From Methylacidiphilum caldifontis (lineage in GTDB: Bacteria > Verrucomicrobiota > Verrucomicrobiia > Methylacidiphilales > CAMAQI01): a stretch of 41,076 bases of DNA. The position numbers and the translations under genes were made by a program. How positions within the stretch are numbered: the first letter of the stretch is position 1; every line of letters starts with the position of its first letter. A model generated the notes under the pieces. It was given only the letters and a program-made list of their open reading frames with translations, searched no databases and had not been told where the DNA came from. Positions 17,195-24,162 of the stretch are shown in pieces. The stretch covers positions 1 to 41,076 of the forward strand of contig CAMCSM010000016.1 in assembly GCA_945877805.1 (NCBI GenBank). The letters run 5' to 3'.

Positions 17195-18127
17195 CTAATT
17201 CCCTGGCAACGGAGGGCGTATCTCCACTTGAGGCTCATTCGACTCTTGCGCTGAATAATGAAGCGCGCGTTGATTCTCCTCCTGCAGCAAGGTTGCGACA
17301 CTATGACCTTTTTTCACAACGCGATTCGGAGCAAAAACAAGTTCAATCCGACGATTCTCCTGCTCTTTCCCCTCCCCAGGAATAGTTAACGGCATATACT
17401 CTCCGCGGGAGACAAGAGCCAGTTTTGTCGGAGAGACTCCGAGTCGAATCATATAATCTAAAACCTTTTCCGCACGCTCAGAGCCAATCTTCCAATTACT
17501 TTTTGTCCCCGGCAACGAATCGGTATGGCCTTCAACCGCCATATAATAATCCCCCGAATAAAATTCGAAGACCTTCGCAATGACCGCCATTTGTTCCAAT
17601 ACGGGCGCAGGCAACTCCGTGGCCCCCGGATCAAAACAGGCCCCCGGAAGTTGAACCACCACATAGGGCCCACTACGATAAGCCGGAAGTTCAGGAAAAA
17701 GATTCGCAAGTGTTTCAATCAGAAGTTTTGCATCCTCCGGTGCCGCTCCATTTAATGGACGAGAAAAAACCGGCTTCGTAATCTCCGAGGATTGACTCTG
17801 AACCTCCTCAAGCGATTTCTTAAGAGCTTCTAAGCGCTTTTGTAACGACTCGATCGTCGCCTCTTTATCTTCCGATTGAAGGGTGAGCTTCTGAAAATCT
17901 TTCAGTAACCGCTCATTTTTTTGCATCAATTGTTGTCGCGCATCACGAACATTGACCATCTCTCGATATTGAAAATACATCACCCCCACGATCCCAAGCA
18001 GAACCATCGCGACAAAAATAAAAAGATACTTCACCCAATTCGCTAAGCGAATTTGGAGAATGCGGGGAGCCCCAGGAGTATCATGTAACTCAACCCCTGC
18101 TCCTGTCATCGAGTTTTCTTTTTTCAT
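17195..18127 (-). CDS. OmpA-domain, coiled-coil inner-membrane protein (MotB-like layout)
   Basis: This 310-residue protein has a short cytosolic N-terminus, one membrane helix (YLFIFVAMVLLGIVGVMYF, about residues 34-52), a coiled coil (residues 60-120) and a C-terminal OmpA/MotB peptidoglycan-binding domain. The last shows VEGHTDSLPGTKSNWKIGSERAEKV and NRRIELVF, where the Asp and Arg bind meso-diaminopimelate. The layout resembles MotB or TolR/Pal-like anchors, but no MotA or ExbB neighbour is present, so a flagellar role is unlikely. It has a proline-rich tail. It is divergent from nrdR with a 132-bp shared upstream region. Confidence 0.82.
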   Translation of the reverse strand: MKKENSMTGAGVELHDTPGAPRILQIRLANWVKYLFIFVAMVLLGIVGVMYFQYREMVNVRDARQQLMQKNERLLKDFQKLTLQSEDKEATIESLQKRLEALKKSLEEVQSQSSEITKPVFSRPLNGAAPEDAKLLIETLANLFPELPAYRSGPYVVVQLPGACFDPGATELPAPVLEQMAVIAKVFEFYSGDYYMAVEGHTDSLPGTKSNWKIGSERAEKVLDYMIRLGVSPTKLALVSRGEYMPLTIPGEGKEQENRRIELVFAPNRVVKKGHSVATLLQEENQRALHYSAQESNEPQVEIRPPLPGN

Positions 18128-18209
18128 CTCTTAAAAACCGATTCCGAAATTGAGCCCTCTCGACTTCCAATCAAAGCTAATTTTTTTTTAATCCCCTGCA
18201 AGTCGAATC

Positions 18210-18237
18210 TTGACATACTATAAGGAGTATTTATTAA
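18210..18237 (+). promoter_or_regulatory. nrdR promoter candidate
   Basis: TTGACA at 18210-18215 is a perfect -35 consensus. A weak -10 (TATTAA, 18232-18237) follows with 16-bp spacing. Transcription would start close to the nrdR ATG at 18260, giving a very short leader. The AAGGAG at 18222-18227 lies too far from that ATG to act as its ribosome site and belongs instead to the upstream NrdR-box-like palindrome. Confidence 0.5.
18215..18230 (+). promoter_or_regulatory. NrdR-box-like site, distal
   Basis: The site atactataaggagtat is an interrupted palindrome (atact/agtat). It matches 11 of 16 positions of the NrdR-box consensus ACACWATATATWGTGT as I remember it. It begins at the last base of the -35 element and lies exactly 31 bp upstream of the proximal box, the three-turn spacing known for tandem NrdR boxes. 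Confidence 0.55.
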
Positions 18238-18245
18238 TAATACAG

Positions 18246-18261
18246 ACACAAAATATTGTAT
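18246..18261 (+). promoter_or_regulatory. NrdR-box-like site, proximal, overlapping the nrdR start
   Basis: The site acacaaaatattgtat matches 14 of 16 positions of the consensus ACACWATATATWGTGT. Its last two bases are the A and T of the nrdR ATG. Binding here would block transcription initiation and perhaps the start codon region, consistent with autoregulation. Confidence 0.65.
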
Positions 18262-18718
18262 GCGCTGCCCAAAATGTAAGGGAAATGAGGACAAAGTAAT
18301 TGATTCCCGTCCTTGGAAAGATGGTGCGGTCATCCGTCGACGTCGCGAATGTCTTACCTGCAACTATCGTTTCACGACCTACGAAGAAATTGAACGAGAA
18401 GATTTACGTGTCATTAAACGGGATGGACGATTTGAACCATTTGACCGTCGAAAGCTGATTTCAGGAGTCGAACGGGCCTGCGAAAAACGACCGATTCGCA
18501 AAGAGTCTATTGATCGCCTCGTCGATGAAATGACCGATGAACTTGAACAAAAATACCAAGGGGAAATTCCCACACTCGCTGTCGGCGAGCAGGTGATGCA
18601 ACGCCTCCGTAATCTCGATGAAGTGGCCTACGTTCGTTTTGCTTCGGTTTACCGAAAATTCCGAGATGCGCAGGCATTCGTGAATGAAATTCAAAACATC
18701 AATCCCCCTCCTCTATGA
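18260..18718 (+). CDS. nrdR: Transcriptional repressor NrdR
   Basis: This 152-residue ribonucleotide reductase repressor has an N-terminal zinc ribbon (MRCPKC...CLTC, with DSRPWKDGAVIRRRREC between) that binds NrdR boxes. An ATP-cone domain (residues 46-140: VIKRDGRFEPFDRRKLISGVERAC to EVAYVRFASVYRKF) senses ATP/dATP. All four zinc cysteines are present. The start is fixed by the family N-terminus MRCPKC and lacks a ribosome site at normal distance, hinting at weak or leaderless-type initiation. Two NrdR-box-like sites precede it, so it probably represses itself; no nrd reductase gene is in the window. Its stop overlaps the next gene by 4 bp (ATGA). Confidence 0.96.
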   Translation: MRCPKCKGNEDKVIDSRPWKDGAVIRRRRECLTCNYRFTTYEEIEREDLRVIKRDGRFEPFDRRKLISGVERACEKRPIRKESIDRLVDEMTDELEQKYQGEIPTLAVGEQVMQRLRNLDEVAYVRFASVYRKFRDAQAFVNEIQNINPPPL

Positions 18719-19272
18719 TTGGATTCCCCCACGAACTTCCAGCAGTCCTTTGGCACGGCGGAAAACCGGTTCCGCTCACGGTCGAGTGGCTCACCGAAAC
18801 AATCGACTCGATCGCTCTCAGATGCGGAGAAAAAAATTGGCAATGGTCCAACGACGTCGCTCGCGCCACTCGCCTCTATTTTAAAACCGATTACGACTAT
18901 GCCACGATTACCCCCAGCGAACTCGTCGATGTGGTTCGTCAAATCCTCGATGCACTGGGACGCAAAGAGATGGCTCAAAACGCGCACCTCTCTCCTCCAA
19001 GGACCCATATCTATCTTCCGGAAATGGTCTCACGCGCTGAGATGGAGATGAGTTTCTATCGAGAACTTCGGGAACGACTCCATGAAATGATGGATGCTCA
19101 GGTTCGTAGTGTCCGCCTCAATGGAATGAGACGATGCTCCAAAATGCTTGAGGGGACACGACGATGGAAACGTTCTTGCGAAAATATTTATGAACAAATC
19201 GAGCTCTATGCCATCGCCTGCGTCCGTGAACGAACCGATCAAGAGATCGAGCTCATCATCTCCCCAGAGTAA
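18715..19272 (+). CDS. Hypothetical protein with ATP-cone-like N-terminal half
   Basis: This 185-residue protein is translationally coupled to nrdR (ATGA overlap). I do not recognise its family. Residues 8-85 follow the ATP-cone plan: a strand-turn with G-K-P-V-P-L (as in the R-D-G-x-x-x-P-F turn), helices around LTETIDSIALRC and WSNDVARATRLYF, then ITPSELVDVVRQILDALGRKEMAQNA, which parallels the cone ending (vxxIqdxVexxLxxxgxxxvAkxY). The C-terminal half is helical, with MRRCSKMLEGTRRWKRSC. If it is a cone, it may sense nucleotides alongside NrdR; the conserved Lys/Arg set looks partly lost. This is a resemblance from reading only, not a search. Confidence 0.6.
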   Translation: MIGFPHELPAVLWHGGKPVPLTVEWLTETIDSIALRCGEKNWQWSNDVARATRLYFKTDYDYATITPSELVDVVRQILDALGRKEMAQNAHLSPPRTHIYLPEMVSRAEMEMSFYRELRERLHEMMDAQVRSVRLNGMRRCSKMLEGTRRWKRSCENIYEQIELYAIACVRERTDQEIELIISPE

Positions 19273-19275
19273 ATC

Positions 19276-19614
19276 ATGACCCTCTTCGAACGTATCATCG
19301 CACGAGAAATCCCGGCTCAAATCATTCATGAGGATGATCTCTGCATCGCAATCCATGATATCAATCCTCAGGCCCCGACGCATCTGCTGATTATTCCGAA
19401 AAAAAAGATCATCCGAATCTCACTCTCGACTCAAGAAGAAAGCACACTCCTCGGACATCTCCTCTGGACTGCCGGCGAAATCGCAAAAAAACTTGGAGTT
19501 GATCAATCCGGCTTTCGTCTCGTCATTAATAATGGCCCCGATGCCGGAGAGACCGTCCCTCATCTCCACCTCCATCTCCTTGCCGGCAGATCCCTCCACT
19601 GGCCTCCAGGTTAG
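19276..19614 (+). CDS. HIT-family (HINT-like) nucleotide hydrolase/transferase
   Basis: This 112-residue histidine-triad protein has the typical HINT start (MTLFERIIAREIPAQIIHEDD), the nucleotide-binding HDINPQAPTHLLIIPKK, LVINNGPDAGETVPHLHLHLLAG and the terminal W. The triad HLHLHLL is intact. Such proteins hydrolyse nucleoside phosphoramidates such as AMP-lysine. It starts three bases after the preceding stop, so it belongs to the nrdR operon. Confidence 0.94.
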   Translation: MTLFERIIAREIPAQIIHEDDLCIAIHDINPQAPTHLLIIPKKKIIRISLSTQEESTLLGHLLWTAGEIAKKLGVDQSGFRLVINNGPDAGETVPHLHLHLLAGRSLHWPPG

Positions 19615-19642
19615 CCTAACGTTATTACTAAAGGATTATCAT

Positions 19643-19798
19643 TTGGATAACCTATTTTCTGATTCGATCTACATTGCCCCAGAGGATCCCTCGGATTTAC
19701 CGGAGACAATCATTATTGTTTATCCTTTTAATCGCCAGACTGCGATCCATATAAAAAAAATGTATGAAAAGCAAAAATCGATTTACCTCTCAAAATAG
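19643..19798 (+). CDS. Possible small protein, 51 residues
   Basis: This short ORF opens with TTG, preceded by AAGGA seven bases upstream. It encodes an acidic then hydrophobic then basic peptide (LPETIIIVYPFNRQTAIHIKKMYEK). It lies just after the HIT gene in the same direction. Its last codons fall in the phrase atttacctctcaaaat, which recurs near 31360 and, in weaker form, near 40890, so the 3' end is repeat DNA. I have no homology evidence; it may be an ORF remnant. Confidence 0.3.
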   Translation: MDNLFSDSIYIAPEDPSDLPETIIIVYPFNRQTAIHIKKMYEKQKSIYLSK

Positions 19799-19834
19799 AT
19801 CAACAAAAGTTAATTTTATTTACAAAAACAAACT

Positions 19835-19867
19835 TATAGTTAACTTTATTAGCTAAAGTTAACTATA
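19835..19867 (+). promoter_or_regulatory. Perfect 14-bp inverted repeat upstream of fic, operator candidate
   Basis: The arms tatagttaacttta (19835-19848) and taaagttaactata (19854-19867) are perfect reverse complements around a 5-bp spacer, two bases before the fic ATG at 19870. A further half-site (agttaattttatt, 19808-19820) lies 30 bp upstream of the left arm's matching segment. The Fic protein carries a C-terminal winged-helix-like domain that could bind here. Confidence 0.65.
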
Positions 19868-19869
19868 AC

Positions 19870-20804
19870 ATGAATCGAGAGCACTTAGTTAAAGATATTG
19901 TCGATCGGCTTGTTCGCTTACCCTCTCCATTTGATTCCCATTATGGCGTGGTTCCCCTTCCGCCTTCAGAGGAATACATCATCTTAGGGGAGATAGCGCA
20001 AGCTCATCAAGAGGCATTGAATTCAATTATAAAAATCGATTCCTTAGTTGAAGAGTTGCACGACCCGTACATCGTCAGTCGCATACTTTCCCGACAGGAA
20101 GCAGTCAATAGCTCCAAAATTGAGGGGACAAACAGTACCCTCAATGAACTTCTCTCTCTTGAGGAAGGGGAGGACAAACCGAATGCTCGTCCCGTAATCG
20201 CCTACGCAAAGAGGGGATGGGATCTCTTTGCCAAACCATCATCACTCGCATGGCGATCTCCCACCTTCATTTTGAAGCGATCCACCCTTTCGAGGATGGA
20301 AATGGAAGAACAGGACGACTGCTCCTTCCACTTCTGATGACTGCTGAGGGACATGTCCCAATCTACTTATCCTCTTTCATCGAGTCGAATAAACAGAACT
20401 ACTACGACGCGCTTAAAGCGGGACAGCAAAAAAATCAACTTCTTCCGATGATCGCCTACCTCTCAGAAGCCATTAAGAAAAGCGTTGAGGAAGTGATGGT
20501 CACTCGGAACGCATTGAAAGGACTCGAAAAGAACTGGCAAAAAAGGGGAAGCTCGAGGGAAAAATCGACGGCAAATAAAGCATTGTCATTACTCCCACAT
20601 TATCCCGTATTCACCACAAAGCGGTTAGCAGAACTTCTAAATGTCTCGGTTCCCGCAGCAGCGCGGGCCGTTCAGCAATTAAAAAACGATGGAATTATTA
20701 CGGAAAAAACCGGATATCTACGCAATCGAATCTTTGTCGCTGAAGAGGCATTGCTCATTTTAAATCGCCCTTTTGGAGAGACTCCTGCGATTGATATGGG
20801 ATAA
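19870..20804 (+). pseudogene. fic gene broken by an out-of-frame internal deletion
   Basis: Two ORFs in different frames (19870-20337 and 20217-20804) together resemble one SoFic-type adenylyltransferase. The first holds the N-terminal helix with the inhibitory motif SSKIEG and ends its homology near VIAYAKR. The second resumes at EGMGSLCQTIITRMAISHLHFEAIHPFEDGNGRTGR, the intact Fic motif, and continues through EGHVPIYLSSFIESNKQNYYDAL to a C-terminal helix-turn-helix (LAELLNVSVPAAARAVQQLKNDGIITE). From my memory of the family about 75-80 residues are missing at the junction (about 20200-20215), including the target-docking flap. The rest is undamaged, suggesting recent loss. Confidence 0.82.
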
Positions 20805-20852
20805 AGAATATTTTCATTGAGGAGATATCCTTGGTTTCGGTCTTTGACCGAT

Positions 20853-21908
20853 TTATGTTGAAAGATCCACTCGCTCCTCTTGAACTTTTTTCAAACGCAG
20901 CTGACCACAGGCGGCATCGATGTCATGGCCCTTTTCCAAACGTAGCGTAATCTTGATCTCATGCCGTTTTAAAACATCGGCAAATTTTCGAATCTTCGAA
21001 TCACTTGGACGATCCCACGGAAGCCCCTCGACCTTATTATACGGAATCACATTCACCTTTGCAAAAACACGTTTTGCTAAACGGGCCAAAGCCTCCGCAT
21101 GCTCTGGACGATCGTTGACCCCCTCCAAAAGAATATATTCAAAGGTGATCATGCGACCCTTTTTCTCCTGATAATATTCACAGGCCTCGATCAACTCTTC
21201 CACCGGATATTTTTTATTCACCGGCATAATCTGATCTCGGACCTCATTGGTCGCTCCATGCAATGAAATCGCTAACCGAACCTGCAGCGGATCATCGGCC
21301 AGTCGCTTGATTTGAGGCACCAGCCCGCTGGTTGAAATGGTGATATGCCGGGCCCCAATCCCCACCCCCCAAGAGGCATTAATCATCTCGATCGCTTTAC
21401 GAAGATTCTCGAAATTAGCAAAGGGCTCACCCATTCCCATAAAGACTAAATTACTAATTCGCTCTCCCGTGACCCGCTCCGTCTCGATAATCTGTCCGAC
21501 AATTTCACCGGGTGTCAGATGGCGTTTCCAGCCCTCCAGCCCACTCGCACAAAATTTACATCCATAGGCACAGCCGACTTGAGAAGAGACACATAAAGTC
21601 ATTCGATCCGATTTCTCTCCATAAAGAGCAGGGCTCGCAGGAATTAAAACGCTCTCAATATAATCACCTTGCGACAACTTCCAGAGCAATTTTCGAGTCG
21701 TATCTTTAGATCCTTGAAGTTTTTCTAAAGTCAAAGGCGAGAGGGAGAACTTAGCCTGCAGAGAATCACGCAGCTCCTTCGGCAAAGAGGACATCAGCTC
21801 AAAAGAGGGGGCACGCTTTTGATAAATCCAATCCCGGATCTGATCCCGTCGATAACGAGGAACCGCTCCTAAATCCCATTCCTCCGGTAATTGATCGAGT
21901 AGATACAT
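20853..21908 (-). CDS. rlmN: 23S rRNA/tRNA adenine-C2 methyltransferase RlmN
   Basis: This 351-residue radical SAM enzyme methylates A2503 of 23S rRNA and A37 of some tRNAs. The iron-sulfur motif is CAYGCKFC (about residues 112-119), followed by LVFMGMGEPFANFENL, ITISTSGLVPQIKRLA, RLAISLHGATNEVRDQIMPVNKKYP and the C-terminal catalytic Cys in DIDAACGQLR. The length is normal. It is transcribed convergently with the broken fic gene (48-bp gap) and in the same direction as chrA, which lies 85 bp upstream. Confidence 0.96.
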   Translation of the reverse strand: MYLLDQLPEEWDLGAVPRYRRDQIRDWIYQKRAPSFELMSSLPKELRDSLQAKFSLSPLTLEKLQGSKDTTRKLLWKLSQGDYIESVLIPASPALYGEKSDRMTLCVSSQVGCAYGCKFCASGLEGWKRHLTPGEIVGQIIETERVTGERISNLVFMGMGEPFANFENLRKAIEMINASWGVGIGARHITISTSGLVPQIKRLADDPLQVRLAISLHGATNEVRDQIMPVNKKYPVEELIEACEYYQEKKGRMITFEYILLEGVNDRPEHAEALARLAKRVFAKVNVIPYNKVEGLPWDRPSDSKIRKFADVLKRHEIKITLRLEKGHDIDAACGQLRLKKVQEERVDLST

Positions 21909-21993
21909 GAGTAAATCCTAATCCATCAGAGCCTAAAGTCGATCTCCCATCTCATCAACGCTGATCATTCCATATGAAATCTCTTAGTTCCCC

Positions 21994-23247
21994 TCAAACT
22001 GGCCATGCTGCCATCAGCCACCCAAAAATCGCCCCAGCCAAAACAACCCCCATGGGACTCCATTTCCATCGCTCTATCCCCCAGAGTGCCACAAGTACGC
22101 CAACGATTTTAATCCATTGAATCTCCCCCGAGACCATTAAAACATGGGATGCAAAACCGATCGCCATTGCCCCGATCACGCCAACGACCGCAGCAGAGAT
22201 CCATTTCAAGAAACGCTCCCAAACGGGAAAGGAATCCAATCGATCCAAAAGCGGCCCCCCGATAAATATAAATAAAAAACTAGGAAAAAAGGTAACCCAG
22301 GTGGTAATCATCGCCCCAAAAGTAGCCATTCCGAGAGGTGAGCCTCCCTGTGGATTCAACCAGCCGGCCATAAACCCAACAAACTGCAAAACCATAATCA
22401 ACGGTCCGGGGGTCGTCTCCGCGAGCCCTAGCCCAGCGATCATCTGTTCGGTATTTAACCAATGAAAATGATGAACCGCCTCTTGAGAAACATAAGGAAG
22501 AATCGAGTAAGCCCCGCCAAAGGTTAACAGCGCCACCTTGGTAAAAAAGAGCCCTAACTGAGCCCCCAAACTAGACCACCCTTGAATCAACCCGATCGCC
22601 ACAATCGGAGAAAAACAGATTGCAAATCCACCCAAGAACTTCAAACAAGCCTCAATCCCAATCTTTCTCCACTGATGATCAATTTCTCCCCCGATTTTTT
22701 GAGAAGGCTCCTGACCTTTCATGAGCAAAGAAATCAAGAGAAGCCCGCCCACCCACCAGAGAAAATTAAGGTGAAAAAAAAGAGCCCCCGAAAAGGCGCC
22801 AACAGCCAATCCTAAAGCCCCTTTACTCTTGATCGATTTCTTACCAATCCTAACAATCGCCATTGCCACTAATGCGACCACCGCGACCTCCAATCCCTGA
22901 AATAAAGAGGCGACGAGAGGAACGGTTCCCCATTGAGCATAGAGCCAACTTAATCCCCACAAAATAAAAACAGCGGGGATAACAAAGAGCCCTCCCGCGA
23001 CAAAAGCCCCGCGAACCCCATGCATTCGCCATCCGATATAAGTCGCCAGCTGCTGCGCCTCGGGGCCGGGAAGCATCATACAAAAATTGAGCCCCCTTAA
23101 AAACTCCGCCTCACTGATCCACTGCCGACGTTCCACGATCTCCTCATGCATCATCGCAATCTGAGCGGTCGGCCCTCCAAAACTCACGAAACCGAGCTTC
23201 ACCCAAAAACTGAATGCCTCCTTAAATGTCGGACTCTTTACTTCCAT
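21994..23247 (-). CDS. chrA: Chromate transporter, two-domain ChrA
   Basis: This is a 417-residue inner-membrane protein with two homologous CHR halves. The first half shows FVSFGGPTAQIAMMHEEIVERRQW, LPGPEAQQLATYIGWRMHG and the second FTKVALLTFGGAYSILPYVSQEAVHHFHWL with GLAETTPGPLIMVLQFVGF. These are the signature motifs of chromate efflux proteins of the long-chain CHR type, although many homologues have unknown substrates. The ATG at 23247 is preferred over the GTG one codon earlier. No chrB regulator is adjacent. Confidence 0.92.
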   Translation of the reverse strand: MEVKSPTFKEAFSFWVKLGFVSFGGPTAQIAMMHEEIVERRQWISEAEFLRGLNFCMMLPGPEAQQLATYIGWRMHGVRGAFVAGGLFVIPAVFILWGLSWLYAQWGTVPLVASLFQGLEVAVVALVAMAIVRIGKKSIKSKGALGLAVGAFSGALFFHLNFLWWVGGLLLISLLMKGQEPSQKIGGEIDHQWRKIGIEACLKFLGGFAICFSPIVAIGLIQGWSSLGAQLGLFFTKVALLTFGGAYSILPYVSQEAVHHFHWLNTEQMIAGLGLAETTPGPLIMVLQFVGFMAGWLNPQGGSPLGMATFGAMITTWVTFFPSFLFIFIGGPLLDRLDSFPVWERFLKWISAAVVGVIGAMAIGFASHVLMVSGEIQWIKIVGVLVALWGIERWKWSPMGVVLAGAIFGWLMAAWPV

Positions 23248-23580
23248 CACTCAACCTTGAATCGCTTCCTCAATCCAAACAAGAGATTTTAAATCTGAAA
23301 AACAGTGAATCGTTCGAAAAGGGAAAGGCCGGTACAAAAAACAAGGGCGATCCGCCCCACCGGATCGCCCTCAACAACTTAGGAGGAACAAAATGTACTG
23401 ATGTAAAGTTAGACATCCTCTCTTACCGTTTCGTTCAAATTATTTTATAAAAAATAAAAATAAATGTAAATACCTTAATACAAACAACTTAAGAAAACAC
23501 TCCTCGCGAGAAAAAATTTCACCTCATCAAGCAATCCACCAAAAATGGTTAAATCCGTGTCCATCCGCGGTTAAAAAAAA
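23248..23580. other. Gene-free stretch with terminator and orphan ribosome site
   Basis: I find no convincing gene. It contains a terminator-type hairpin for the minus strand (23336-23370). On the plus strand there is a perfect ribosome site, AGGAGG, seven bases before an ATG that reads only Met-Tyr-stop (23393-23401). It is otherwise AT-rich. Its end (about 23547-23575) carries the phrase ccgtgtccatccgcggtta, one member of the dispersed CCGTGG/CCGCGG repeats also seen at 29776-29886. Confidence 0.6.
23336..23370 (-). terminator. Rho-independent terminator (minus strand)
   Basis: Arms gggcgatccg (23345-23354) and cggatcgccc (23361-23370) form a perfect 10-bp GC-rich stem with a 6-nt loop. 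Read on the minus strand it is followed by a T-rich tract (TTGTTTTTT). It lies about 210 bp after the stop of the minus-strand gene at 23581 and before chrA, so it likely separates those units. Confidence 0.75.
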
Positions 23581-24162
23581 CTATTGCTTTGATTCCATAA
23601 TCCGAACTGAAGGGGGCTGTTTTAGTTTTAACTTTAAAATCAAGTCGTCAAAAGTAGATCGGCCATAGTATTCCTGTTCTGCGCCCAAGATAAAGACAAC
23701 GCCATCGTAGAGATCATTCTCAATCAACTCCTTAATCGCTCCTAAAGGGGAAACTTGTTTGTAAGTCGTTCCCTTGGGAATATCGGAACGATCCCAATAA
23801 ACGATCGCGGCTCGATAACGAAGATTGCCGATACTATAAATTTGAGTCTGATAGAGCCGCTCTTTCTCCCCAGGATTCGGAACGATTACCTCATCAGAGG
23901 CCGGATCGGCAGCTCGAAAAGGGGGCTGCTTAATCGGCAAATAAACCGCCTCTTTGGAAGCAAGCTTTTGCTCAAAATTGAGGGGCTTGTTGGTTAAACG
24001 ATAAACGGTCATTGCGGACACAAATAAAATAAATACGGCGGCAAAAAAACGGATCACCACGCGAATTTTTCGATTCGTCCAGAAAGAATCCTCTGGATCG
24101 TCAGATCTTATCCTCTTCTGAAAAGGATTCGAAAAACTTCCCTTAAATAGGTTAACGCTCAC
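23581..24162 (-). CDS. Hypothetical single-pass membrane protein coupled to MidA homologue
   Basis: This protein of about 193 residues starts at a GTG (24162) that overlaps the stop of the upstream methyltransferase (GTGA); the ORF-track start at 24198 lies 40 bases inside that gene. A basic N-terminus (KRIRSDD...TNRKIR) leads to one membrane helix (VVIRFFAAVFILFVSAMTVY), leaving a periplasmic domain of roughly 130 residues with the motifs LIENDLYDGVVFILGAEQEYYGR and a Pro-rich linker (LPIKQPPFRAADP). I do not recognise the family. Tight coupling suggests co-expression with the methyltransferase; function unknown. Confidence 0.75.
   Translation of the reverse strand: MSVNLFKGSFSNPFQKRIRSDDPEDSFWTNRKIRVVIRFFAAVFILFVSAMTVYRLTNKPLNFEQKLASKEAVYLPIKQPPFRAADPASDEVIVPNPGEKERLYQTQIYSIGNLRYRAAIVYWDRSDIPKGTTYKQVSPLGAIKELIENDLYDGVVFILGAEQEYYGRSTFDDLILKLKLKQPPSVRIMESKQ

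Noticed and set aside
18222-18235. ATT start codon for nrdR using the AAGGAG at 18222
   Set aside because: The spacing would allow it, but the NrdR N-terminus MRCPKC begins at 18260 and the AAGGAG is part of the distal box.
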